Assembly: GCF_900163645.1 (NCBI RefSeq) | Contig: NZ_FUKM01000033.1 | Location: forward strand, 186,001-250,000 | Direction of reading: 5' to 3' | DNA: 64,000 nucleotides | From: Halomonas citrativorans | Lineage (GTDB): Bacteria > Pseudomonadota > Gammaproteobacteria > Pseudomonadales > Halomonadaceae | Part shown: one piece after another, positions 46,449 to 54,942 of the stretch | How the letters are laid out: each line of letters starts with the position of its first letter | How positions within the stretch are numbered: position 1 is the stretch's first letter | Program-made: the position numbers and the translations under genes | Notes under the pieces: generated by a model | Seen by the model: only the letters and a program-made list of their open reading frames with translations | Databases searched by the model: none | Told to the model about the DNA's origin: nothing

Positions 46449-47888
46449 ATGGCTAAATCTTCTCCTTTTGCGCTAATCGTGGTTGCGGTAGGGGGAGCTG
46501 TTGTCGGCTTTTTAGCTGCACAAACGCTGTCTTCCGATGCATCTTCCTCTTCCTCGGTGGCGTCTCAATCCGCCGAACAAACGCCAACCGCAGATGCACT
46601 GGTGGGGTTGGATAGCATTACGCTTGGCGAGCGACTGCGTGGGGAAATTACGGCCAGTGACCTGCTTAATGGTAATGATGGAAGCCGCTATGACCGCTAC
46701 ATGATGACGCTTGATGAGAGCGATCTGATTGAGTTTAGTTTGCGCGGCGCCCTGAATGGCATCGTAGCGCTTTATGATGACCAGCTTCAGCTATTGAGCG
46801 TAGCGCCTACTGCACGCCACCGTATTGAGCAAGCGGGCGATTACATGGTGGTGGTCAGCGGTGCTGATAGCAGCAGTTACGGCCCTTATACGCTGAATAG
46901 CCGAGTGGTTGAACTAAGCGATAGCACGGTATTGACCCTTGATGCTCCACTGGACAGCTGGTTGGATGGCACCTCCAGTGAGTATACGCTGACCATCGAA
47001 GAAGCTGGCATGTATCAGTTGGAAATGCGTTCCGATGAATTTGATGCGTATCTTGAGCTTAGCGGGCCAAATGGCTATTTCCGGGAGGACGACGATAGCG
47101 CGGGTAATTTGGACGCCCGAATTTCAGACTTCCTGGTGCCGGGTGACTACACAGTGACGGCGCGCACATCTTATAACGAAGGTGCTGGCCTTTTCACGCT
47201 TACTGCTGAGTCGCGCGAATTACCCGGCGATGGCGAGCTGCGCAACGACGGTAGCATTGTGCCAAATGACTCATTAAATGGTTTGTATAGCGGCCAGAAT
47301 CTTAGCTATCAGGTTGAAATTGAAGAAGCAGGCATGTACCAGATTGACATGATGTCTGATGATATTGATGCTTACCTGGTGCTCGAAGGTCCTGATGGCT
47401 ATTACCGTGAAAATGACGATGGCGGTGATAATCTGAATGCCCGTATTGCTGATTTTTTTGAGCCCGGTACTTATCAGTTAACGGCGCGCACTGCTTATGG
47501 CAGTGATAGCGGTTTGTTCAGGATTACCTTGGAACCGCAAGAGCTACCTGAGGGGGTCGAACTGCGTAACAGCGGTGCAATCACGCTTGGCGAAACGTTA
47601 AACGGTTGGTATACCGGTGAGTCACTGGTGTACGAGCTTGAGCTAGCCGAAAGCTCATTAGTCACCATCAATATGCGCTCCAGCGACTTTGATGCTTATC
47701 TGGAACTTGAGGGCGAAGGTGTAGCTGTTAGTGATGACGATGGTGGTGCCGGTACCGATGCGCAACTGCAACAGCAATTGCTGCCGGGCACCTATACGGT
47801 CATTGCGCGTGGCTTTAGCACGGCGAGCAGCGGTTTGTTTGAGCTTGACGTAACCGCTGAACCGGCACAAATGCAGCCCAACATGTAA
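46449..47888 (+). CDS. Secreted or anchored protein with four PPC-like repeats
   Basis: The start at 46449 (MAKSSPF) gives 479 residues; an earlier start adds six. An N-terminal signal-anchor (about 7-27) and a serine-rich linker are followed by four related domains of about 100 residues, each starting with an LNG/LDSW-type strand and ending GLF-x-L. Repeats 2 and 3 are closest: EEAGMYQLEMRSDEFDAYLE against EEAGMYQIDMMSDDIDAYLV. They resemble bacterial pre-peptidase C-terminal (PPC) domains, with an acidic DDD loop that may bind calcium. No enzyme domain is attached. It may be an extracytoplasmic binding or adhesion protein. The function is unknown. Confidence 0.75.
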   Translation: MAKSSPFALIVVAVGGAVVGFLAAQTLSSDASSSSSVASQSAEQTPTADALVGLDSITLGERLRGEITASDLLNGNDGSRYDRYMMTLDESDLIEFSLRGALNGIVALYDDQLQLLSVAPTARHRIEQAGDYMVVVSGADSSSYGPYTLNSRVVELSDSTVLTLDAPLDSWLDGTSSEYTLTIEEAGMYQLEMRSDEFDAYLELSGPNGYFREDDDSAGNLDARISDFLVPGDYTVTARTSYNEGAGLFTLTAESRELPGDGELRNDGSIVPNDSLNGLYSGQNLSYQVEIEEAGMYQIDMMSDDIDAYLVLEGPDGYYRENDDGGDNLNARIADFFEPGTYQLTARTAYGSDSGLFRITLEPQELPEGVELRNSGAITLGETLNGWYTGESLVYELELAESSLVTINMRSSDFDAYLELEGEGVAVSDDDGGAGTDAQLQQQLLPGTYTVIARGFSTASSGLFELDVTAEPAQMQPNM

Positions 47889-47997
47889 TTGATTACGCTA
47901 TTTTAAGCTGTTGTTCCTCTCCTTGGTGGGCAAGGGCGCTTAAGTATGACTAAACTCAACTTGGCGCCCTACAAAATGCCTTACAAGGAGATAAAAT

Positions 47998-48771
47998 ATG
48001 CTTCGTTGGAAAATGAGTGTATGTCCCATCGCGGTTCTGCTGCTAAGTGGCTGCCAATCGGCTGATGCTGAAACGGCCGATATCAGTGCCCTCGCATACC
48101 AGCCATTGGATAAGCAGTATTCATCTCCTGATTGTCAGGATGAGCATTGTTCAACGGTGAAGATCTCTGCATTAACATTCCCTGATAACCCCGCATTAAC
48201 AGAGCAGGTGCAAGAGCGCCTGCTTGCGCTTGCCTTGGGTATCACCGATGGCGACGACACGCCCGCTGACGACTGGGATCACTTCGCTGATGAGTTTTTT
48301 CATCGTGCTGAAGAGGACAATACCAGGCTGCCTCACCCGATGGCGAGTGAAGCACAGCTGAGTGCCAGCGTGTTTTCCCGTCAGAACGACCTTCTGGTGC
48401 TTGAGCTTGATAGCTATGTGATTTATGCAGGCCAGGCCCACGGTTTGCCATCCACGCAATTTATGGTCATTGATGAGCGTTTGGATGAGGTGGTGACTCT
48501 CGATGATATGCTCATGGCTGGCGGTCAGGAAGGCTTTGATGAAGCGTTAGCCGAGGCTCATGAGCGTTGGTTGAGTGAGCAGGATGTGGGTGAAGATTTT
48601 GCGTCCAGCTGGCCATTTACTAACAGCACCAACGTGGCACCGCTTGAAAAAGAGTGGATGGTAAAATACAACGTGTACGAAATTGCTCCCTATGTGATGG
48701 GGCAGCCTGAGTTAACGATCCCTGTTGAGGAATTAAAAGGGATAGTTGAACCTCGTTATTTAGGCCAATGA
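47998..48771 (+). CDS. Lipoprotein with DUF3298/RsiV-like domain
   Basis: A 257-residue protein with a lipobox LLSGC (Cys19) for lipid attachment. The C-terminal half (about 150-255) has the DUF3298 pattern: YAGQAHGLPSTQFMVID, then GQEGFDEALAEAHERW and a final YVMGQPELTIPVEEL. Similar domains occur in RsiV and in bacterial lipoproteins that may bind lysozyme or cell-wall ligands. It lies 109 bases after the repeat protein, so linked expression is possible. An AAGGAG site precedes the ATG. Confidence 0.82.
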   Translation: MLRWKMSVCPIAVLLLSGCQSADAETADISALAYQPLDKQYSSPDCQDEHCSTVKISALTFPDNPALTEQVQERLLALALGITDGDDTPADDWDHFADEFFHRAEEDNTRLPHPMASEAQLSASVFSRQNDLLVLELDSYVIYAGQAHGLPSTQFMVIDERLDEVVTLDDMLMAGGQEGFDEALAEAHERWLSEQDVGEDFASSWPFTNSTNVAPLEKEWMVKYNVYEIAPYVMGQPELTIPVEELKGIVEPRYLGQ

Positions 48772-49097
48772 TAGTTGTTAGCGCCATTGGCTTTATAAGG
48801 CAATAAAACAGTGGCTGTGGCAGGCAGGAGCACACTGGAAATACACCATCATTCTAAAGCTTCTGCTCTGCTGCCTACTATTAACAATAAAAAGGCATGG
48901 ATGGCGATGAATCAATCAATGGAAGCACGCCGCTGGGTGTGTTTAGTTATCGTAAACGCGGAAGGAAAATTCTCAGCCAGCTTACCGTTGGTGGACGCTA
49001 GCTGAGATGAACGGTGATGCCGATGATGTGTTTAAGCCGAGCTGGTTGCCGGCGCTTATGGCAGGCGTGCTGCTTAGCGAGCCGCTTCTAAACGTCT
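48772..49097. other. Intergenic region with unassigned short frames
   Basis: A 326-base gap between convergent genes. Short frames exist (64 codons from 48811 and 54 codons from 49007, the latter running into the next gene antisense), but neither shows a recognisable protein or ribosome site. It may hold gene remnants. Confidence 0.35.
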
Positions 49098-49976
49098 TCA
49101 CCGGCCAGCGTTTAAGCAGCCCACCACTACCAGTAGAGCCGCGGTGGGTAAGCGCCAATCCAGTACGCTAACGCCCGCAAGTACCAGCAAAAGGCCCGCT
49201 AAAATGGGCACGCCATAGGCAAGACTGCCAACCAGGCTTGCATGCCCCCAGCGCAGGGCTTTATCCCAGGCTACCATGGCGATTCCGTAAGGCCCTAACC
49301 CCAATGCAACACCTGCCAGCAGCGCTTCACTGCTGGGTAGAACCAGCTGGCCTTCCATCCCGATACTGGCAAGCGTTGCGATGGCGCAGGCAATCAGCAG
49401 CAGGCGAGGAAGAAGCGGCGTAATGCACACGGGTGCGGCCTGGCTTAACCATGAATAGAGTGCCCAGCAGCAGGCGGCAAGCAAGGCGAGCCCATAGCCC
49501 AGTGTTGCTCCCCCCAAGCCATTACTTAATGCCTGCGGCACGAGCAAAATGGCGGCACCTGAAAAGGCAACCAGCGCCCCGGTAATACCTGCCAAGCGTA
49601 TCCGACCAAAGCGACTCCACTGGCTTAACAACACGAAAAGTACTGGCCAGGTGTAAGTGATAAGCGCAGCCTCGGCCGCAGGCGCAAGGCGCATGCCGAT
49701 GAAGTAAGTGCTTACTGCGCCCAGTATCAACAACGGGATGCCTACCCAGATGCCTAACTGCCAGTTCAGGCTGCAGCGGGTGGTATTAACGCGGCGGCTT
49801 AGCGGCAGTGTGGCAAATGCGCCAGCTAATAGTGTTAAAGCTGTTAGCTGCAGGGGCGAAGAAGTGTGAGCTCGTTCAGCAAGCAAGGGGGCCACGCTCC
49901 ACAGGATGACAGCCACTAACGCGGCGCCAACGCTATACCAACGAGGAAACACAATAGGGGAGTGTGTACGTTGCAT
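49098..49976 (-). CDS. EamA/DMT-family permease
   Basis: The start at 49976 has an AAGGAG site 6 bases before it and gives 292 residues. Ten helices form two EamA repeats, with APAAEAALITYTWPVLFVLL in the first, a pattern like the YddG aromatic amino acid exporters. It is divergent from a LysR gene 102 bases away, with a palindrome between. Export of an amino acid or related compound is likely. The gene ends without a clear terminator. Confidence 0.84.
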   Translation of the reverse strand: MQRTHSPIVFPRWYSVGAALVAVILWSVAPLLAERAHTSSPLQLTALTLLAGAFATLPLSRRVNTTRCSLNWQLGIWVGIPLLILGAVSTYFIGMRLAPAAEAALITYTWPVLFVLLSQWSRFGRIRLAGITGALVAFSGAAILLVPQALSNGLGGATLGYGLALLAACCWALYSWLSQAAPVCITPLLPRLLLIACAIATLASIGMEGQLVLPSSEALLAGVALGLGPYGIAMVAWDKALRWGHASLVGSLAYGVPILAGLLLVLAGVSVLDWRLPTAALLVVVGCLNAGR

Positions 49977-50039
49977 GAATGATCTCCTTGCCTGGAACAT
50001 ATGCAATGCAGCATACTCGCCAATAACACATCACAATAT

Positions 50040-50055
50040 CAATCTTTTATGATTG
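50040..50055. promoter_or_regulatory. Candidate LysR operator
   Basis: CAATC-TTTTAT-GATTG is a 5-bp inverted repeat in the 101-base gap between the divergent EamA and LysR genes, 22 bases before the LysR start. Confidence 0.45.
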
Positions 50056-50077
50056 TTTTAATCAATTATGGTGATAT

Positions 50078-50950
50078 ATGCGGGCGCCAACGTTAGACCT
50101 CACGTTGCTACGTACGCTAGTAGCGATTGCCGATACCGGTAGCGTCACGGCGGCGGCTAAACGGCTGGATTACACGCAGTCCACGGTGAGTATGCAGCTT
50201 CAGCGTCTGGAGGCTCAGCTGTCGCTCAGCCTGCATGAACGCGATGGGCGACGTATCCGGTTTACACCTGACGGTGAGCGATTACTTACTCACGCTCGGC
50301 GTATTCTGGCGCTTAATGACGAAGCATGGGGCGATATGCAGGCCCAGCAGGTAACCGGGGATCTGACGCTGGGCATTCCAGAAGATTACGCATCGCTGTT
50401 GCCATCGGTATTTGCTTACTTTCACCAGCTTTATCCAGCGGTGGGGCTAAAGGTTATTTGCGGAACAAGCGCCCACTTGGTTGACCAGGTAAAAGCTGCT
50501 GAGCTTGATTTAGCTCTGGTGACGCGCCAACGTAATTCGCCCGGAGGCGATGTTATCCGCCGTGAGCCGCTGGTCTGGGCGGTGGGCGTTAACCAACAGC
50601 CGTTACTCAGCGACCCTATCCCGCTGGCGCTTTACTCGCCAGGCGCCGACGTGTTTCGGGAAGTCGCCGAGCAGGCGCTGCATGGCGCCGGGCGTAACTG
50701 GCGGGTGGCGTATACCAGCCAGTCGATGGCGGGGTTGGCACCGATTGTCATTGCCGGGCTTGCCGTTGTCGTGGTGACACGCAGCATGTTGACACCTTCA
50801 CTGCGCCCGCTGGATGAAAGTAGCGGCCTGCCCGCCTTGCCCATGATCGAGCTGGCGCTGCACCGTGCGCCTCATCGGCCATCCGAGCCAGCTCGGCGCT
50901 TGGGCGAGTTGATTCGTGAACAGCTAGCGGCCCCCAGTGAGGCGCTATAA
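50078..50950 (+). CDS. LysR-family regulator
   Basis: A 290-residue LysR protein with HTH at about 8-65 (GSVTAAAKRLDYTQSTVSMQ) and a C-terminal effector domain (DLTLGIPEDYASLLPSVF onwards). It resembles regulators annotated near YddG/EamA exporters. The divergent exporter is the probable target. The ligand is unknown. Confidence 0.85.
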   Translation: MRAPTLDLTLLRTLVAIADTGSVTAAAKRLDYTQSTVSMQLQRLEAQLSLSLHERDGRRIRFTPDGERLLTHARRILALNDEAWGDMQAQQVTGDLTLGIPEDYASLLPSVFAYFHQLYPAVGLKVICGTSAHLVDQVKAAELDLALVTRQRNSPGGDVIRREPLVWAVGVNQQPLLSDPIPLALYSPGADVFREVAEQALHGAGRNWRVAYTSQSMAGLAPIVIAGLAVVVVTRSMLTPSLRPLDESSGLPALPMIELALHRAPHRPSEPARRLGELIREQLAAPSEAL

Positions 50951-51033
50951 GATCAAGTGTAAAGCGTTGAATGATTAATCGACTTAATATAGCTAGACTA
51001 AACGCCATATAACGTTGCTGCCAGGAGTGCTCA

Positions 51034-51591
51034 ATGCACGAATTGGATCACTACATTTATCCACACCGGGTGCTGCATTGGCTGGTGGCCGTCGCCGTGC
51101 TACTTGCTCTGGCCAGTGGCTTAACCATCGGAACGATAGGGTATGAACGTACGGTGGCGCTGGTAGGCAACACGTTCACTAACCTGCTTTATACCAGTCA
51201 TAAAACACTGGGTTTAACGATTTTACTGCTAATGACACTGCGCATTATTACTCGCGTGGCGTTTGTCGTGCCTGACCACGACCCGCCCTTGAATGCGTTT
51301 GAGCGTATTGTCAGTACGAGCGTGCATCACCTGCTTTATTTGGCGTTGGTGATGATGCCGCTGCTGGGTTGGGTTGCGACCGCCAGCGGTGGGTATCCGG
51401 TTGAGTTTTTTCAGTGGCACCTGCCTGCGCTGATCAGTGAACGCCCAGCGCTTTCTGACCAGCTCTACACATGGCATGGACGTCTTGGCTGGGCCATTGT
51501 GGTGTTAATCGTTTTGCACGTGGCGGGAGCGTTATTTCATTGGCGGGTAAAGCGCGATAATGTCACCAAACGTATGAGCCTATTCGACTAG
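51034..51591 (+). CDS. Cytochrome b561-type membrane protein
   Basis: A 185-residue protein with four helices and heme-ligand histidines in helix pairs: HRVLHWL (helix 1), SHKTLGL (helix 2), the HHLLYLA region, and YTWHGRLG with VLHVAGALFHW (helices 3-4). This matches cytochrome b561 (CybB), a di-heme quinol oxidase/superoxide scavenger of the inner membrane. An AGGAG site lies before the ATG. The stop codon is in the first of three tandem 15-nt repeats. Confidence 0.88.
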   Translation: MHELDHYIYPHRVLHWLVAVAVLLALASGLTIGTIGYERTVALVGNTFTNLLYTSHKTLGLTILLLMTLRIITRVAFVVPDHDPPLNAFERIVSTSVHHLLYLALVMMPLLGWVATASGGYPVEFFQWHLPALISERPALSDQLYTWHGRLGWAIVVLIVLHVAGALFHWRVKRDNVTKRMSLFD

Positions 51592-51629
51592 GTTTCAAAC
51601 GACTGGGTTTCAAGCGACCAGGTTTCAAG
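51585..51629. repeat. Three tandem copies of a 15-nt unit over a stop codon
   Basis: CGACTAGGTTTCAAA, CGACTGGGTTTCAAG and CGACCAGGTTTCAAG follow each other. The cytochrome b561 stop (TAG, 51589-51591) is in the first copy. Confidence 0.9.
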
Positions 51630-51657
51630 CCCAAACCCTCGCAGGGAGCGATGATAT

Positions 51658-52057
51658 ATGGGCCTACAGATCGCTTTCATTATCGGTTTGGCCGCCGTGC
51701 ATATCTTTGCCAGCAGGCTTCGAAAGCTAAGTGCTGTACCTCGCAGCGCTTGGCTTTCATTAGCAGGTGGCGTCTCGGTTGCTTATGTCTTTATTCATAT
51801 ATTTCCTGCCCTTCGCGATGCCCACGAAACCATTAACGCCCATGGGCTGCTGAAGGTGCTGGAGCATAATGCCTATATCGTGGCGCTCATTGGGTTGGCG
51901 GTATTTTATGGGCTTGAGCAAGCCGCGACATGCGTTTGTGGCCGGTGGTATTGTGCTTAATGTGTTGAAAGAGGAGTTGCCGGAAGACCGCCATAGCCGC
52001 TTTTGGCCTTTTGCGTTAGGCGCGCTTATTAGTACCGTGCTGCTGGTGTTTTCGTAG
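51658..52057 (+). pseudogene. Polytopic membrane protein gene with internal deletion and frameshift
   Basis: The first part (51658-51930) encodes MGLQIAFIIGLAAVHIFAS, then a helix with FIHIFPALRDAHE and EHNAYIVALIGLAVFYGLEQ. It then loses the frame and stops at 51960. In the frame entered near 51925 the text continues as FVAGGIVLNVLKEELPEDRH, then SRFWPFALGALISTVLLVFS to a stop at 52057. These look like the N- and C-terminal ends of one membrane protein whose family members, as I recall, are about 230-250 residues, so roughly 100 internal residues are missing. The family has no assigned function that I can name. Confidence 0.7.
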
Positions 52058-52096
52058 CGTTTTTTTAAAGTGTCCAACCGGTGCCAAGTCTTGGGT

Positions 52097-53026
52097 TTAG
52101 ACAGGCTTTTGATCCTTGCTGGCAATATGGGTGGCCCGCCACACGGTGCTGGGTGTTGCTCCCTGCTCAAAATCTGCACAGCTATCCACGCGTGTTAACA
52201 CATACGGTTCGCAGGTAATTCGTAGTTCACCCTGCTGACTGAGCGTTTGCCACGTGACGCTTACCTGGCAGGCCGAAGGCGGCTCAGTGAGCGTGACGCG
52301 ACTCACGTTTAGCTCACTTACAGTGCCGTAGTCATTGAGCCAATTGAGTGCAGCTACCTGGGCACACTGCTGTACGGGCGTAAGGTCTGCGCCGCCGCGA
52401 TAACAGGGTAGGTAAGGGCGATTGGCCGCTTCGGCATCCAGCAGGCGCGGCAGGTGTTCTTCACTGATTCGCCCATATTTGCGCCGCTGGGGAAATACGA
52501 TAACGCTGGCGGCCAGCCGACAGCCTCCCAGGTGAGTGCTTTGCCAGACATCGAACGGATGAGCATGTTGCAGCGCCTGCTCGTTAAGCGCTTGATACGT
52601 TTTAAAGCCAAACTTGGCGCAGCACTTATCTTTTTTACCGTGAGTACAACACAGGATCAGTGAGCCCTGTAGCGATGTTGAGTACCAATGTTCAAGCGTG
52701 ATGTTCTGGGTCAGCGCAGTTAGAAAGCCCAGCAGCTCATCGCGAGGCACGTCATAGATGGCCCCTTCGGGCAGCAAGAAAATCCTGTGCTGATGGGATG
52801 GTTGGTCGCGACGGTGAATAAGATTGATACGCCGCCCATTGCCCGCAATGCTATCAACCGCTTCCTGTACCGCCTCTGACATATCGCTGGCATGGCGCAT
52901 GCCGCGTCCCCATTTCTTGCTAGGCCAGCTAATCAGTAAATTACGTTCGGCGTGAGCGCCGTTGCCCGCTAATGGGTCGCCTATGGCAGCACTCTCGACG
53001 CTGCAAAATAATGACGCCGCGCTCAT
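52097..53026 (-). CDS. Sucrase/ferredoxin-like (Apd1-type) Fe-S protein
   Basis: A 309-residue protein of the Suc/Fer family, with a thioredoxin-like ferredoxin fold. CCTHGKKDKCC (126-136) supplies the CX8C cysteines, and THLGGCR (164-170) replaces the HxGGH motif of yeast Apd1, so one of two expected histidine ligands is Cys169. A mixed Cys/His [2Fe-2S] cluster is likely. Its ATG overlaps the stop of a siderophore ABC ATPase gene by four bases, so the two are translationally coupled. I infer a role in reducing ferric siderophore in the cytosol, not sucrose cleavage. Not proven. Confidence 0.78.
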   Translation of the reverse strand: MSAASLFCSVESAAIGDPLAGNGAHAERNLLISWPSKKWGRGMRHASDMSEAVQEAVDSIAGNGRRINLIHRRDQPSHQHRIFLLPEGAIYDVPRDELLGFLTALTQNITLEHWYSTSLQGSLILCCTHGKKDKCCAKFGFKTYQALNEQALQHAHPFDVWQSTHLGGCRLAASVIVFPQRRKYGRISEEHLPRLLDAEAANRPYLPCYRGGADLTPVQQCAQVAALNWLNDYGTVSELNVSRVTLTEPPSACQVSVTWQTLSQQGELRITCEPYVLTRVDSCADFEQGATPSTVWRATHIASKDQKPV

Positions 53027-53868
53027 AGCGATGCCGTGGCGGTTAACGGGTTATTAGGCAGGCGAGTAGCCGGTGTTGAGCAGTGACCAACGCTGGGTAC
53101 GCAGACCAGCCGCTGACTGTAAGGATCGCGGATAACGTGAGCATTCAGATCAAAGACCTGCTTCAGGTTATTACGGGTAAACACGTCTTCAGGCTGGCCG
53201 CTGTGAACAATTTCGCCGTTACACAGCATTACCAGCCGGTCAGCATAAGCCGCCGCAAGGTTAAGGTCGTGTAAAACCACTAACAGCGTGCGGCCTTTGT
53301 CATGGGCGAGGCGCACCAGTAACTCAAGTACATCCACCTGGACTTTTAAATCCAAGAAGGTAGTGGGTTCATCCAGCAGGATCAGCTCGGTTTCCTGCGC
53401 GAGCACCATGGCAATCCAGCAGCGCTGGCGCTGACCGCCTGAAAGCGCATCAATCGAGCGGTGAGCAAAGTCGCTGATATCGGCCGTTTGCATGGCATCC
53501 TGTACGGCCCGCTCGTCTTTTGCCGACCACTGACGAAAACGGCGCTGATAGGGAAAGCGGCCCAAGCTAACAAGTTCACGAACCGTCATGCCGTCTGGTG
53601 CCGTTGGGCTTTGCGGTAAAATACCCAGTTTGCGCGCCACATCACGGGTGGCGTGCTGGTGGATATCCTGCCCATCCAGAATGACCTGGCCACGTTCAGG
53701 TATCAGCGTGCGTGCCAGAGTCTTCAGAAGGGTCGATTTGCCGCTGCCGTTAGGGCCCAATAAAGCAGTAACACGGCCTGTCTCAACCGTGAAGTCGACG
53801 TCTTTTAAGACGGGCCGGTCAGCATAGCCTGCCGTCAGGTTGATACCGCTAAGCCGCTGTTCGGGCAT
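53023..53868 (-). CDS. Siderophore ABC transporter ATPase, FepC-like
   Basis: The start at 53868 (MPEQRLSG) gives 281 residues; a longer frame starts at 53898. Walker A is GPNGSGKST, the signature [17 protein letters not shown], and Walker [15 protein letters not shown]; the order and spacing match FepC/FhuC/BtuD-type iron-complex ATPases. It is divergent from the binding-protein and two permease genes of the same system, with a Fur-like site between, and is coupled to the Fe-S protein gene downstream. It energises siderophore import at the inner membrane. Confidence 0.9.
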   Translation of the reverse strand: MPEQRLSGINLTAGYADRPVLKDVDFTVETGRVTALLGPNGSGKSTLLKTLARTLIPERGQVILDGQDIHQHATRDVARKLGILPQSPTAPDGMTVRELVSLGRFPYQRRFRQWSAKDERAVQDAMQTADISDFAHRSIDALSGGQRQRCWIAMVLAQETELILLDEPTTFLDLKVQVDVLELLVRLAHDKGRTLLVVLHDLNLAAAYADRLVMLCNGEIVHSGQPEDVFTRNNLKQVFDLNAHVIRDPYSQRLVCVPSVGHCSTPATRLPNNPLTATASL

Positions 53869-53883
53869 GGAAAATCGCCGCCT

Positions 53884-53902
53884 TTTAGTGATAATCATTT
53901 GT
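53884..53902. promoter_or_regulatory. Fur box between divergent siderophore transport genes
   Basis: TTTAGTGATAATCATTTGT matches 13 of 19 Fur consensus positions with an unbroken GTGATAATCATT-type core. It lies between the ATPase gene and the binding-protein gene. Confidence 0.65.
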
Positions 53903-53982
53903 ATCTATGCGCCCAAGTGTGGCATTGTCGCAAGCTTTCTGTCTACTCCAACGAGGCCCTCTTTGCCGGGGCCGGGTGGGTT

Positions 53983-54942
53983 ATGCGCTTTTTGTACGTA
54001 ATGTTAGCCCTGCTAAGCGGTTTACTGACCAACGCTGCCGTAGGCGATGAGCCCGCGCGCCGGGTGGTGCATCCGTTCGGGGAAACCCTTATCGAAGGCC
54101 AGCCTGCGCGGGTCGTGTCGCTGTATCAGGGCGCGACCGATACCGCACTGGCCTTGGGCGTTACGCCCATCGGTGTAGTGGAGTCCTGGGTCGAGCGCCC
54201 TATGTATCACTACTTGCGCGATGCGCTGCCCGAAACGGTGCGCTATTTAGGCCTTGAAACCCAGCCTGACCTTGAAGGTGTCGCTGGCCTTCGGCCTGAT
54301 CTGATTATCGGTGCCGACTATCGCCATGAGCTTGTTTATCCGCTGTTATCGCGAATGGCGCCAACTGTGATTGTAAATACTGGACTTGATTTTAAAGCCC
54401 TGCTTACCCTTGTGGGGGCTGCAACCGATCGCGAAGACGCCGCGCACCAGCTACTCATCCAGTGGAATACCCGAGTGGCTGATTTTAAGCGCCAGATCTC
54501 AGCCAAGCTGGGCGATGCCTGGCCCCAGCGAGTGGCGATTGTCAGCGTGCGAGCTGATCACGTACGGCTTTATTATCACGGCTTTGCGGCCAGTATTCTT
54601 GCCGAGCTCGGGTTCAGCTTGCCTGATAAGCAGGGTAGAGACAGCTGGGGAATCAAGCTTAGCAGCCGCGAAGGCATACCCGCACTTGAGTCCGACGTCA
54701 TGTTTATGTTCCTGCAGGGCGCTGAGGCGTCCGTCGCGTATACCCTGGCGCAGTGGGCGCAGCATCCTTTGTGGCAAAACCTTACCGCCGTGCGTAATGA
54801 CCAGGTGTTTGAAGTCGACCCTGTAACGTGGAATATGGGCGGCGGCATTATCGCGGCCAATCATTTGCTGGATGAGCTTTACGCCCATTACCGGCTAGCT
54901 CCTTTTTATCCTGAGGAGGGCGTACGTGTTAATCACCCATAG
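53983..54942 (+). CDS. Siderophore-binding periplasmic protein
   Basis: The start at 53983 gives 319 residues with a signal peptide (MRFLYVMLALLSGLLTNAAVG) and avoids a non-signal 28-residue extension. The mature protein is of the FhuD/FecB/BtuF type: VVSLYQGATDTALALGVTPIG near the N-terminus (part quoted: TDTALALGVTPIG), then GLRPDLIIGADYRHE, joined by a rigid helix. It delivers ferric siderophore to the two permeases encoded directly after it. A Fur-like site lies upstream. The ligand is not determined. Confidence 0.87.
   Translation: MRFLYVMLALLSGLLTNAAVGDEPARRVVHPFGETLIEGQPARVVSLYQGATDTALALGVTPIGVVESWVERPMYHYLRDALPETVRYLGLETQPDLEGVAGLRPDLIIGADYRHELVYPLLSRMAPTVIVNTGLDFKALLTLVGAATDREDAAHQLLIQWNTRVADFKRQISAKLGDAWPQRVAIVSVRADHVRLYYHGFAASILAELGFSLPDKQGRDSWGIKLSSREGIPALESDVMFMFLQGAEASVAYTLAQWAQHPLWQNLTAVRNDQVFEVDPVTWNMGGGIIAANHLLDELYAHYRLAPFYPEEGVRVNHP

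Noticed and set aside
48811..49005. 64-codon frame after the lipoprotein gene
   Set aside because: There is no ribosome site, family resemblance or membrane or domain pattern; most likely chance.
49007..49171. 54-codon frame overlapping the end of the EamA gene antisense
   Set aside because: No ribosome site is seen, and part of the frame is the complement of the real transporter gene.
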